NCBI GenBank assembly: GCA_009829735.1
Contig: CM020620.1
Location: forward strand, 11,405,420 to 11,469,419
Source of the DNA: Pyropia yezoensis
Taxonomy: Eukaryota > Rhodophyta > Bangiophyceae > Bangiales > Bangiaceae
Direction: 5' to 3'
DNA length: 64,000 nt
The translations under genes and the position numbers were made by a program. Positions 32,828-43,762 of the stretch are shown in pieces (positions within the stretch are counted from its first letter, which is position 1; each line of letters starts with the position of its first letter). Below the pieces are notes generated by a model. It worked only from the letters and a program-made list of their open reading frames with translations, was not told the origin of the DNA and made no database searches.

Positions 32828-33328
32828 CTAGCGGTCGCGGGGGGGCGGCGCCAAGCGTAGATGGGCACCGCCCCCCACAGGAAGACCGCGCAACCAACAG
32901 GCAGGGGCTGCCGGCGGCGGGGGGGCGGCGCCAGAAAAAGGCGCCGCCCAAAAGAGAGAGACGGCGCTGCCGGCAGCAGGCGGCTGCCGGCGGCGGGGGG
33001 GCGCCGCCAAACCTGTATGGGCGCCGCCCCCAACAGGAAGACCGTGCCGCCGACAGAAGGGGGCTGCTAGTGGCGAGGGGGCGGCGCCCAAAAAGCCCAG
33101 GAGCCGCCGAAAAACGAGAGACGGCGCCGCTGACGGGGGGCGCCTGCCGGCGGCGGGGGGGCGGCGCCAAACCTGTATGGGCGCCGCTCCGAACAGGGAG
33201 ACCGTGCCGCCGACAGGGAGGGGCAGCTGGCGGCGGGGGGGCGGCGCGCAAAAAGCACAGGTCCCGCCCAAACCAGCTTGACGGCGCCGCCTGCTCAAGG
33301 CGTCTACCGGCGGCGGAGGGGCGGCGCC
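32828..33328. repeat. Satellite array, left segment
   Basis: About six 80-bp monomers, each with the core GGCGGCGGGGGGGCGGCGCC, at about 32837, 32917, 32997, 33077, 33157, 33237 and 33317. The last four are in the same monomer order as the array at 57775-60512. The last monomer is cut at GCGCC by element B and resumes at 57775 with the duplicated GCGCC. Confidence 0.85.
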
Positions 33329-33797
33329 TGTGGCAAAAACCACAAGCACACACGGCACCCAAGTTGGGGCGGTGTGCTAGGGCTGCCTCCCGTGTCGGGG
33401 GAACCGGAAGAAGTGCAAGTCGCACACACTCTGTCCCTGTTGTGGGGCAAACCCCCCACGGACAAACAAGAGGATGGTGTGTGGTCCAACAGTTTCTTGG
33501 TCGGGACGGGGACGCAGGGCCAAGCCCCGCTGTCCCTCCCCTTATCCCCCCAGGGTCCACTCAGAATCTCGCCACTCAGAATCTCCCACCCCAGCACCTG
33601 CCCACCGGGCCACACGAAAATTCAAGACGATAAATGCAGAAAACCCTCAAATCCAAGTTGGATTTACTACTAAGCTAACTATCCCAAACTTAGGGAATAT
33701 GGACCCAAATGCAGGGGGAGGAACGGATCAGGCTAGTGGCCTGCCGCCCCTTGCATGGCACGTGTTGCCCCCCTACCTGGGGGTCAATACTGCCACA
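33329..33797 (-). repeat. 3' LTR of element B (469 bp)
   Basis: Begins TGTGGCA and ends TGCCACA (perfect 7-bp inverted ends). Same length as 57306-57774. A polypurine tract on the minus strand abuts it at 33798-33812 (CTGAGGAGAGGGGAG), which identifies it as the 3' LTR. Confidence 0.92.
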
Positions 33798-33812
33798 CTC
33801 CCCTCTCCTCAG
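33798..33812 (-). other. Polypurine tract of element B
   Basis: Minus strand reads CTGAGGAGAGGGGAG immediately before the LTR, the expected plus-strand priming site. Confidence 0.6.
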
Positions 33813-35280
33813 TTCCGACCGACCCGGTCGGCCCTGTGAGGGGGTGCGTAAACGCACGTCTCGGCGTTGGGGGCGCGACTTGCTGTCCCCCATCGAGTAC
33901 GTAACACGGATGTGGAGGCGGTCACGTTGACCGCCCCTCTCCTCAAGCTTGCCCACTCGGCAGCTTGCTCTCCTCAGTTCACACTTCACCATCACCACCA
34001 CCTCCCCTTCACCTTCCACTGGGCCGCCGCACGCTGGGGAGGCCACCCGTATACCCACGATCCGAGTCCCCCTCAACTCGAGGCGGGTCTCGTGCTGCGA
34101 TAGCCAGAGCGTCTCTCCCCAACTTGGGGAGAGCCATGGCGACTCCGGGAGTGGAGACGGACTCTCTTGACGAGCGCATGGAGGACACCTCCTACGGGGC
34201 AGCACCCGCCGGGACTTCAGGCGGGGGCTCCGCGATCGCTCCGGGGGACGGGACTCCCGCGTCACCCGGCTTTGGGTTGACGGCGGGGTCTCCCCCGGAG
34301 GCGGGACAAGTTGTCCCGCGTGAGGCCTTGGGGCGGTGGTTTTACCCCGCTTGGCCTCTCTATGAGGAGGGGCTGACTGTTCTTCGCTGTGGCCGACTTG
34401 GCGCAGCGATGGGCCGGGTATGGGACCGCCTGCGGGAGAAGTATCCCCGTAGGGTCGGGTTCCCTGCCGGCTTCAGGACGGACCAGTTTGCCTTCCTGGA
34501 CGATGAGGAGGTTGAGGACGTTCAGCGTGCCAAGGCCATGGTGGACCGCAGGGGAACTATCCCGGGTCCCGGCGACTTGCCGACCTTCACGTGGGACGCT
34601 GTGGCAACTCGCCCACCGTACCTCCACGAGGCCGATCCGCACACTCATCACTTTGATGTGCGGATGGAGAAAGACTTCCAGCGAGGTCCCTACTTGGTGA
34701 CCTCGGCTCAACTTGAGTTTCCTCAACAGTCTGCTGCCAGTAAGGAGCAGTACTATCCGAAGAAGCCCGAGTGGTGGCCTCAAGTTGAGGTCCCCTACGG
34801 GTTCCCGGCGTTGTTGCCCCGGCTGCTTGACCACTTCGGCTCCGTCATGTTGACGGCTGCCCCTGATCACCTGGTGTGGGCCATGTTGGCCACCCAGTGG
34901 CTCCTCGAGGTCATGTCGACCTGGGTGTCCTGTGTTCAGCGGCGGGGGATGCTCTGGCATCTCCCCCTCCGGCTCCTCCAAGGTTTGGAACAGCTCACCC
35001 CTCAGCTAGTTGCTGAGGGGTGCTCATCAGGACAACTCACTCTACTTGAGGAGATGCTCCGGCTCCATAAGTTTATCGAGTGGGAGAGCATCGAGAACAA
35101 GTTGCGCCGCCCCACTCGTGGGCCCAAGGACGATGGCGCACTTCGCCAGTTAGTGTGGGTCGCTCGTGAACTTCACGACGGCCGTGTGGTCCTACGAGAG
35201 GGGTTGGGCATCGGGGACTACCCGTATGCCCCGGGGGTGGATCGCCACATTGCGCCACCCCCGGACAAGCCCATAGTTAT

Positions 35281-35819
35281 TGTAGCAGTACTCCCAAGCA
35301 CCAACCCCGAGTCAGGGAAGGAAGAGGAGTATTGCCGATATCCCAACTTGGGACACCGGAAGCAAGCACCTCCACACAGCCGAACACGGAACTTGCGTGT
35401 GGTGAGCGGGTCCACTCACCAAGGCACGAACAAGATGTGTCGGAGCCAGACGGTGTTTTCTTGCTTGGCCAGCCAAGGTGGGCCCTCCCCGCCTTGCTGT
35501 CCCTCCTTATCAACCCTCCTCACACGCTCACGCAACCCCTCAAAACACTCAGAAAATGAACCCTCAAACAAACCAATCATATCACTCCACATGCAAAGAA
35601 CTCAAAGCGTAGAAATCCGTCTGGCTCCCGTGCAAAAATCCCAAGAAACAAATACCAGCAGCATTACCCTGCTCTAGTATGTCGGAAGTCCTAGTCGAAT
35701 TTCCGTCCAGAAGTCAGAAGTTTCACCATCGTGGGTCGGGTGAATTTCGACTTCCGGTCAGGTCCACTTGACCCGAATCTTCAAAGTATTGGTACCGAAT
35801 TCCGGCCCAATCTCCCACA
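35281..35819 (-). repeat. 3' LTR of element A (539 bp)
   Basis: Plus strand starts TGTAGCAGTACTCC and ends CAATCTCCCACA. It is followed by the minus-strand polypurine tract, which marks it as the 3' LTR. Confidence 0.92.
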
Positions 35820-35834
35820 TTTCCCCCTTCTCAA
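35820..35834 (-). other. Polypurine tract of element A
   Basis: Minus strand reads GAGAAGGGGGAAA up to the LTR, a typical plus-strand primer. Confidence 0.65.
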
Positions 35835-36823
35835 GAGTCCAGCCGTCCCGGTGGACGTCCAATCAGCGGCGAGTCGCAGTGACCGGGAGAGGAGGATGCA
35901 ATTCCCGAGTTGAGATGCAAAGTACGGTGCATCGCTGGCGTCTAGCGTGCACCAGGGTTACGCCGGGGTTGCACTCGCGTCCGGCGGGGCCCTCCGGGAG
36001 AGGCAGTCCCTCTCCGTGGGGTGCGCTCTCTGCCCTGACACTGGGTAGAGGAGCCCCCTCCACGCGAAACAGGTGTGGGGGAAAGTCGTCCCCCACCTGG
36101 TCAGGGTGCTCCACGGGTGGACTCACGTGTGGGTGAGCCCCCTAATCTGGGTGTCGGCGTACCTCCGCCACACCCCCTGCCCCTCAACTGGAGGAGTAGG
36201 GCGTCGACGTTCTCACTCGGAACGTCGACCTGCACCTGCCCCTTCAGTTGGGGTACGGTTGCTCTCGGGGGGTCGGGTTGTGTCCCCCCCTTCAGCTCGA
36301 TCCACCCCCAGCTGGCTCTCTGCGGGGTGTTCCTCACTCCTTCCCCCCCTTTCTAGTCAGGGTTGAGGGGTGTGCGCACCCCGAGTTGGGGGTGTTGCAC
36401 TCGGTCGCCGGCGGTGGGACTCGGCCGCCGGTGCGGGGTCTTCTCTCCCCTTCGTGTGTGCGGGCGGGTGTGTGCCTTCCCGCCGCTGCTCCCTCGCGTC
36501 GGCGGGTCTGTCTCTTCCCGCCGTGCGGTTGGTGTCGTTGGTTGGGGTGGTGTCTTCCCCCTTCCGCCCCTGTGTCGGGCGTCTTCGTTGTCGGTGGGGG
36601 CGTGGGTTGTGTTCCCCCCCCTTTGTCCTCGTTGGCGGGGTTGTGTCTTCCCCGCGCTGCCCCTTGTGTCGGGCTTCTTCGTTGTCGGTGGGGGGTGTGG
36701 GTCGTGTCCCCCCCCCTTGCTCTACCTCACCGAGTCGGTCAAGGTTGGTTGTCGTCGGAGGGGGAGCGGGTCGTGTCCCCCCCCGTGCTCAACCTCACCG
36801 AGTCGGTCAAGGTTGGTCGCGTG
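35835..36823. other. Leader between element A 3' LTR and its antisense ORF
   Basis: About 1 kb with C/T-rich plus strand. From about 36570 it has imperfect short tandem repeats (GTCTTCGTTGTCGGTGGGG and CACCGAGTCGGTCAAGGTTG, each at least twice). The antisense frame is open back to 36248 but lacks an obvious earlier functional start. Any promoter for the antisense ORF should lie here or in the LTR. Confidence 0.4.
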
Positions 36824-38797
36824 ATGGCGGGTGAGCCGAGTCGGCCTTTGTCCCCGTCTCCGACGTCTCTGTCGGACAAGCGACGGACGGGAGAGGAGGC
36901 CCTCGGGACTGAGGAGTCTCTCAGCCGGGGGTCGGCCATGGAGACGACTCGTCCCGGGCGAGGGTCGGAGGCGGCCGCCTCAGCCGTCCCCGCCCCATCA
37001 CCTCCTACTGCCCCCTCGGCCGTGGTCCCACCGGGGGATGGGTCTTCCAACCCGGTGGCGGAAGGGGATGTGACTCCCATCCCCCGCCTTCCTGAGTCAC
37101 GGCTGCTACTCCCGCCGCGGCCCCGTCCTCCTATGGGGCCCCGAGCCTGGGCGCCTCCCAAGTCAGTCGGGGAGCTTCCCGACTGCAAGCTCAAGGATGT
37201 CTACTTGATCATCCCCGAGCCACGGCGGACCGACGTATGGTACCGCCGGACTCGTCGGTACCCCAACCAGGTGACTCTACCTGATGGGGTGGTCTGCGAC
37301 CTACCAGCGCTACTCTGCCTGGCGGACGCGCCTGAAGTCCAGGCGTTGTCAACCTCCCTCGCCATGGGGTCGGGCGACGTGGAGATCGACGACGCCCACG
37401 CGGTGGTGTCTACCGAGTGGTGTGCCCTTCCTCGTCCCTACCTGGGCGGAGAGGACGCCCACGCCCAACACGGTGTGGTGCGAGAGGAGTTCCGACTCCG
37501 GGGCTCCTCGGGCTTCCTTATCCACGGGTCGCGGGTGGAGTTCACCCACGTACCTCTGGAGGAGCGTGAGCACCAGTACCCTTTTCTCCCAGGGTGGTGG
37601 GAGACAGTGGAGGTACCTTGTGGGTTTCCGGCTCGGATCCCCCTCCTCGTTGCCTACTTTGGCTCCGTGCTACGCTCCAGCTCGGAGGGTAACCGGGTCT
37701 TCGCCTACCTCGCCACGCACTGGGTGGTCGTGGTGACTCGGGGCTGGTACTCCGATGTAGTCCATCGGGGTTACCTGTGGCACCTCCCACCGGCTCTGGT
37801 GGAGGGTATGGAAACCCTTGGCTTCCACTGGTTAGCCTTGGGCGCGGGGGACCTGGCTCCGTTCCTCCTTAAGGGTATGGTCACCCTGCACAATCGACTC
37901 GATTGGGCGCAGCTGGAACCCTTCCTCCGCCGCAACAAGCGTCCAGAGCCGGGGTTGGAGAGTGAGCCACCCCGGGAGTTCGTCCATGTCACCCATACTC
38001 TGGTGCAGGGACAGCTGTTCTTGCGTGAGGGGTTGGGGGACTCTTCCCTTCCCTACGCAGAGGGGGTTACTCCCTCTACGTCGCCCCCTGGCTCTGGGTG
38101 GGCGACATCATCGGCGACGACTCGTCGTGGTGCTCATCGAGGAGCCCCTCGAAGCCGCGGGCGAGCTGTGCCGACGACTTCCCCGCGGGTCGCGACTCCG
38201 ACCTCGGGGGGTGTGGAGCCGACTCAGGCTCCACCCTTCCAGTTCCTCGAGCCCTTCCCCGACGTGGCGTTGGGTTCGCTACGGGTCCGAACTCCGGTAC
38301 CCATGCCGATTGCGCGTGGCGTTGGCGAGATGCTTCCCAACTTGGGAGCCATCATGTATGACGCCACGGTGGAGGCCTCACTCGTGGCCTCCCTTGACAC
38401 GTTGGCTTGGGTCACCCGGCGTGTCAGTCACTTCCTCGCGTCGGGCGACTCAGCCACGGCGCGACAGTCATTGGCAGCTGAGGTCACTCGCCTCGCGTCG
38501 GGCGACTCAGCCACGGCGCGACAGTCATTGGCAGCTGAGGTCACTCGCCTCGCGGTTGGACACGAGTTTGTCCAACGGCTGCTGTCGACTCAGCAGCAGC
38601 TTCCGCGTCACGGAGGGAGTACCTCCGGACATCTATCTTACGACGGGGATGGGTCCGCGAGTCGGCGGGCCCCTCCCAGTGCTTCCACTCCGGGGCCCTC
38701 CCGAGTGGGTTACGCCCCTCCGCTACCGGCCTACGACCCTGGGGGTTCGTGGTCGGGCGGTCCCTATAGTGGTGGGGGTGGCCATATGGAACGCTAG
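36824..38797 (+). CDS. Element A antisense accessory ORF (intact)
   Basis: 657 residues from ATG 36824 to TAG 38797, on the strand opposite to gag-pol and between pol and the 3' LTR. Residues 1 to about 105 are Pro/Ser-rich. A central globular part follows: PRRTDVWYRR, WCALPRPYLGGEDAH, then WWETVEVPCGFPARIP, YFGSVL, HRGYLWHLPPALVEGM and HNRLDWAQL. This core aligns with the B ORF and more distantly with C2. Near the C-terminus a 19-residue unit (SGDSATARQSLAAEVTR) occurs twice (57-bp tandem at about 38441-38554), and the tail is Ser/Gly/Pro-rich. The stop lies 128 bp from pol's stop. The fold is unrecognised. Conservation of the reading frame between elements argues for a protein product. The start codon is inferred: other ATGs at 36939 and later are possible. 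Confidence 0.7.
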   Translation: MAGEPSRPLSPSPTSLSDKRRTGEEALGTEESLSRGSAMETTRPGRGSEAAASAVPAPSPPTAPSAVVPPGDGSSNPVAEGDVTPIPRLPESRLLLPPRPRPPMGPRAWAPPKSVGELPDCKLKDVYLIIPEPRRTDVWYRRTRRYPNQVTLPDGVVCDLPALLCLADAPEVQALSTSLAMGSGDVEIDDAHAVVSTEWCALPRPYLGGEDAHAQHGVVREEFRLRGSSGFLIHGSRVEFTHVPLEEREHQYPFLPGWWETVEVPCGFPARIPLLVAYFGSVLRSSSEGNRVFAYLATHWVVVVTRGWYSDVVHRGYLWHLPPALVEGMETLGFHWLALGAGDLAPFLLKGMVTLHNRLDWAQLEPFLRRNKRPEPGLESEPPREFVHVTHTLVQGQLFLREGLGDSSLPYAEGVTPSTSPPGSGWATSSATTRRGAHRGAPRSRGRAVPTTSPRVATPTSGGVEPTQAPPFQFLEPFPDVALGSLRVRTPVPMPIARGVGEMLPNLGAIMYDATVEASLVASLDTLAWVTRRVSHFLASGDSATARQSLAAEVTRLASGDSATARQSLAAEVTRLAVGHEFVQRLLSTQQQLPRHGGSTSGHLSYDGDGSASRRAPPSASTPGPSRVGYAPPLPAYDPGGSWSGGPYSGGGGHMER

Positions 38798-38925
38798 AGT
38801 CAGCGGTCGAACGACTTGTTCTTTCCTTGGTGAGAAGAGTGGTGGGTATTCTTCTCGTTTTGTATTGTGCCATAGTCGGCTTTGTTAGTAGAGAATCTTT
38901 GAAGAACCATGGTATGTGTTTGTAC

Positions 38926-41822
38926 TCATGGTTGGCTTGCCGCTCTGCTCTGACTTGGAGCAGGGACTTCATCCCCCGACGTACGAGTGCTACGTCGGCG
39001 TATAGATATGCCCACAGTCTGGCAGTATCTACGGACCTTCTCTACTGGTAGGTCCTCTACAAACTCCCATGTGTCGGAAGTTGGTCCATACCCGAACCAC
39101 CTGACTCGGAGCATGAGTCGCCCCGACTCATCATATCCGTGCCCGACAAACTTGTCGAACACCGCCTCCAATGGCTTATTGGAAGAGGTCGGCAAGGATG
39201 GGACTTTCCATGCTTGCAAAGCCCTTTCCCAAGCGGGATCTCCCTCTGGGGGTTCGGGTGCGCGAGTCGCGTGATTCCCATTTATTGTCCGGATACCATC
39301 ATCACTCTCGATGGTTAACCGACGTCCATCCGTTTTAAGGATGTGATATGGTCCCAGAGTCTTGAAGACCAATTTCCCTCCCTTATTGTCGTGGGAGTTA
39401 ACATAAATCCAATCTCCAACTCGGAGCGGATCGCGACGATGTCTGACTCGGACATCGAAGTACCTCTTGTAACGGGCTTGGGCCTTCTCCATAGTAGCCC
39501 GGACAAGGGGTATCATCTCCTCCAGTCTCTGGAGTAGGGAGGCTTTCGCCTGACTCGGTGTTTGAGTCGAAGTCTCACCCTCAGTCTGGGTGAGACGCTC
39601 CACAGCTACTGACGGAAGTCGTCGGGGGCAGACGAAGGCAAACGGTGCCTCTCCCGTACTACTGTGTACCTGGGAGTTGTATGCTGTCACGAGTAGTGAC
39701 GCATAACGAGCCCATGTGACTACATGGTCATGGACATAGTGACGCAACTGGCGCACTAGAGTCCTGTTGAATCGTTCCACCTGCCCATTAGTCTGGGGAT
39801 GGTAAGGGGTGGCGAAGTTCGTCTGCACCCCCAACATCTTCATGACTCCCTGATACAGGACGGACGCAAACTGTGGTCCGTTATCCGAAAGGATAGAGTC
39901 GGGGATGCCATAACTGGCAACCCAGACGTCGAGTAACTCACTCAGAACGTCCACGGCTGTGATATCCTTGAGTGGAGATACCCGTGTGAGCTTAGTGAAG
40001 CGATCACACATCACCAGAAGGTACTCATATCCTTCAGGTGTTCGTGGTAGTGGACCGAGTAAGTCCACTGCTATCGCTGCAAACGGCTCTGTTGCAGGAA
40101 AGAGTCTCATGGAAGAAGTCTGCCGGGACTCCATGAGTCTATTCTTTGCGCAAGTCGCGCATGCGGCTACATATCCGTACACATCAGCCACGAGTGATGG
40201 CCAATAGTACTTCTTACGTAGGGTCTGATACATCCTCGTAGACCCTGGGTGTCCACCCAACGGTGAGGAGTGCTCCCGTTGGAGGATACTCTTGCGTAAC
40301 TCCTTGGGGACGACGACTTGCTTGTCCCCCTGGGTATATCCCTTACGGCAGAGTATGCCGTTGTCATTCAGGAAGAACCGAGTCGGTTGAGCCTGGTCGA
40401 GCTCCTTCCTGAGTCGTCGACAAAGTTTGTCGCTCTCCTGTGCCTGGACAAACTCATCCAAAGACACGGGTAATAATTTGGCCATGCCAGGCATCCTCGG
40501 GTCGAGGACAGTTCCGGAGCGAGTGGTCACTGCCACATGAGGGAGTTCCTCAGGGATAGGGGAAGTGTCTTTCCCATCCGTCGGTATGCGAGACAACGCG
40601 TCCGCAACCGCATGCTTCGGGCCTGGCCGATATTCAACATCATAATCGAACTCAGCGAGGCAGAGTCGCCATCGATTGAGTCGGTTATTCGTACAGGCTG
40701 TAGTGGTGAGTATCCACTTCAAAGCCTTGTGGTCACATCGAATGAGGAACTTCCTTCCTTCGATGTATGGCCGTAGCATGGAGACTGCCCATACCACGCC
40801 AAGACCCTCTACCTCCGTCACAGAATAGTTCTTCTGGGCGGGTGAGAGTCCCTTACTGAAATAGCCAACGGGTAAATACTCCCCCGAAGGCTGTTGTTGG
40901 AGTAAGCAACAACCGAGTTGGTCGTAACTTGCGTCCACATCAACGATGTAGTGAGCCCCCGGTCTCGGGATCGCTAACACCGGTGGGTTGCAGAGGAGCT
41001 CTCGCAACCTATCAAACGCTTCTTGCTCCGGGGGTTTGGGAGCATCCAAGCGCTTGGGCATCTTGGAACTTACCAAGTGGTTCAACGGTGCAGACACTTT
41101 GGCATAGTTCGCCACAAAGCGTCTGTATACGTTACACATACCCAGGAAGCTCCTGAGTTGTGTCTGCGTCTGGGGGAACTTCGCCCGACGGATGGCCATG
41201 AGGTTCTTCTCATTGACCAGAATGCGACCTGGCCGGACTATATGGCCGAGGTACTCCACCTCATTACTAAAGAGGTGACACTTCGTAGGTTTGAGTGTTA
41301 CTCCTGCTTCACCCAACAGGGTAAACACTCTGTCCAAGTGGGACAAGTGTTCTTCGGCAGTCCCGGAGAACACAATGATATCGTCCAGATACACCAGGGC
41401 GATCTGCCACTTGACTCCGGCAAGTATCAAGTCAATAGCACGCTGGAAAGTCGCAGGTGCATTGCAAAGCCCAAAAGGGAGCCGTGTACACTGATAAACT
41501 CCACAGTGACACGTGAAGGTGGTCAAGTGTCTGTCCTCCTTGCGGATGGGTATCTGCCAGTACCCCCGCGTTGCAGTCCAACGTGGAAAAGTACTGTGCC
41601 TCACCGAGTGAGTCGAGGCAATCGTCCATACGGGGTAAGGGGTAACTATCCCTTACCGTCCGCTCGTTTAGCTTACGATAATCGATGCAGAACCGCATCG
41701 TGCCGTCTGACTTGGGCACCAAGACTATGGGGACTGGCCCACTCACTTGAGCAAGGCTCAATGACACCCATGTCTTGCATCCGTTGGACCTGCTCTCGGG
41801 TGAGTTCCCGTGAGTCTGGTCC
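38926..41822 (-). pseudogene. pol: Element A pol, partial duplicate next to the gap
   Basis: Near-identical to 43698-46591. It holds RT palm onward, RNase H, integrase and chromodomain. Its C-terminus is the fuller version (ending RAASQP at 38926) and probably represents the true end of pol. An extra C in a C-run near 41567 (CCAGTACCCCCGCG against CCAGTACCCCGCG) breaks the frame inside RT, and 41823 is the gap edge. I read this as the end of one contig that overlaps the next, not a second gene. Confidence 0.75.
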
Positions 41823-42322
41823 NNNNNNNNNNNNNNNNNNNNNNNNNNNNNNNNNNNNNNNNNNNNNNNNNNNNNNNNNNNNNNNNNNNNNNNNNNNNNN
41901 NNNNNNNNNNNNNNNNNNNNNNNNNNNNNNNNNNNNNNNNNNNNNNNNNNNNNNNNNNNNNNNNNNNNNNNNNNNNNNNNNNNNNNNNNNNNNNNNNNNN
42001 NNNNNNNNNNNNNNNNNNNNNNNNNNNNNNNNNNNNNNNNNNNNNNNNNNNNNNNNNNNNNNNNNNNNNNNNNNNNNNNNNNNNNNNNNNNNNNNNNNNN
42101 NNNNNNNNNNNNNNNNNNNNNNNNNNNNNNNNNNNNNNNNNNNNNNNNNNNNNNNNNNNNNNNNNNNNNNNNNNNNNNNNNNNNNNNNNNNNNNNNNNNN
42201 NNNNNNNNNNNNNNNNNNNNNNNNNNNNNNNNNNNNNNNNNNNNNNNNNNNNNNNNNNNNNNNNNNNNNNNNNNNNNNNNNNNNNNNNNNNNNNNNNNNN
42301 NNNNNNNNNNNNNNNNNNNNNN
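41823..42322. other. Assembly gap of 500 N
   Basis: Exactly 500 N, a common arbitrary gap size. The left flank (37490-41822) and right flank (42323-46591) are the same sequence with small differences, so the gap sits inside an apparent direct duplication. Confidence 0.97.
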
Positions 42323-43571
42323 TTCCGACTCCGGGGCTCTCGGGCTTCCTTATCCACGGGTCGCGGGTGGAGTTCACCCACGTACCTCTGGAGGAGCGTG
42401 AGCACCAGTACCCTTTTCTCCCAGGGTGGTGGGAGACAGTGGAGGTACCTTGTGGGTTTCCGGCTCGGATCCCCCTCCTCGTTGCCTACTTTGGCTCCGT
42501 GCTACGCTCCAGCTCGGAGGGTAACCGGGTCTTCGCCTACCTCGCCACGCACTGGGTGGTCGTGGTGACTCGGGGCTGGTACTCCGATGTAGTCCATCGG
42601 GGTTACCTGTGGCACCTCCCACCGGCTCTGGTGGAGGGTATGGAAACCCTTGGCTTCCACTGGTTAGCCTTGGGCGCGGGGGACCTGGCTCCGTTCCTCC
42701 TTAAGGGTATGGTCACCCTGCACAATCGACTCGATTGGGCGCAGCTGGAACCCTTCCTCCGCCGCAACAAGCGTCCAGAGCCGGGGTTGGAGAGTGAGCC
42801 ACCCCGGGAGTTCGTCCATGTCACCCATACTCTGGTGCAGGGACAGCTGTTCTTGCGTGAGGGGTTGGGGGACTCTTCCCTTCCCTACGCAGAGGGGGTT
42901 ACTCCCTCTACGTCGCCCCCTGGCTCTGGGTGGGCGACATCATCGGCGACGACTCGTCGTGGTGCTCATCGAGGAGCCCCTCGAAGCCGCGGGCGAGCTG
43001 TGCCGACGACTTCCCCGCGGGTCGCGACTCCGACCTCGGGGGGTGTGGAGCCGACTCAGGCTCCACCCTTCCAGTTCCTCGAGCCCTTCCCCGACGTGGC
43101 GTTGGGTTCGCTACGGGTCCGAACTCCGGTACCCATGCCGATTGCGCGTGGCGTTGGCGAGATGCTTCCCAACTTGGGAGCCATCATGTATGACGCCACG
43201 GTGGAGGCCTCACTCGTGGCCTCCCTTGACACGTTGGCTTGGGTCACCCGGCGTGTCAGTCATTCAGTCACCATCGGGCGACTCAGCCACGGCGCGACAG
43301 TCATTGGCAGCTGAGGTCACTCGCCTCGCGGTTGGACACGAGTTTGTCCAACGGCTGCTGTCGACTCAGCAGCAGCTTCCGCGTCACGGAGGGAGTACCT
43401 CCGGACATCTATCTTACGACGGGGATGGGTCCGCGAGTCGGCGGGCCCCTCCCAGTGCTTCCACTCCGGGGCCCTCCCGAGTGGGTTACGCCCCTCCGCT
43501 ACCGGCCTACGACCCTGGGGGTTCGGTCGGGCGGTCCCTATAGTGGTGGGGGTGGCCATATGGAACGCTAG
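42323..43571 (+). pseudogene. Element A antisense ORF, partial duplicate after the gap
   Basis: Matches 37490-38805 with small indels. Compared with the first copy it lacks one base near 42340 (GGGGCTCTCGGG), one of the 57-bp tandem units, and three bases near 43524. The frame is therefore lost at about 43260, where copy 1 remains open. It is best explained as the low-quality start of an overlapping contig. Confidence 0.75.
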
Positions 43572-43762
43572 AGTCAGCGGTCGAACGACTTGTTCTTTCC
43601 TTGGTGAGAAGAGTGGTGGGTATTCTTCTCGTTTTGTATTGTGCCATAGTCGCTTTGTTAGTAGAGAATCTTTGAAGAACCATGGTATGTGTTTGTACTC
43701 ATGGTTGGCTTGCCGCTCTGCTCTGACTTGGAGCAGGGACTTCATCCCCCGACGTACGAGTG

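Noticed and set aside
31716..33560. 614-codon minus-strand ORF crossing from host DNA into satellite and into the LTR of element B
   Set aside because: It spans three unrelated sequence types with a known insertion junction at 33328/33329, so it cannot be an ancestral gene.
36248..36823. N-terminal extension of the element A antisense ORF
   Set aside because: Consists of imperfect tandem repeats of the leader, without similarity to the B or C2 proteins; ATG 36824 taken instead.
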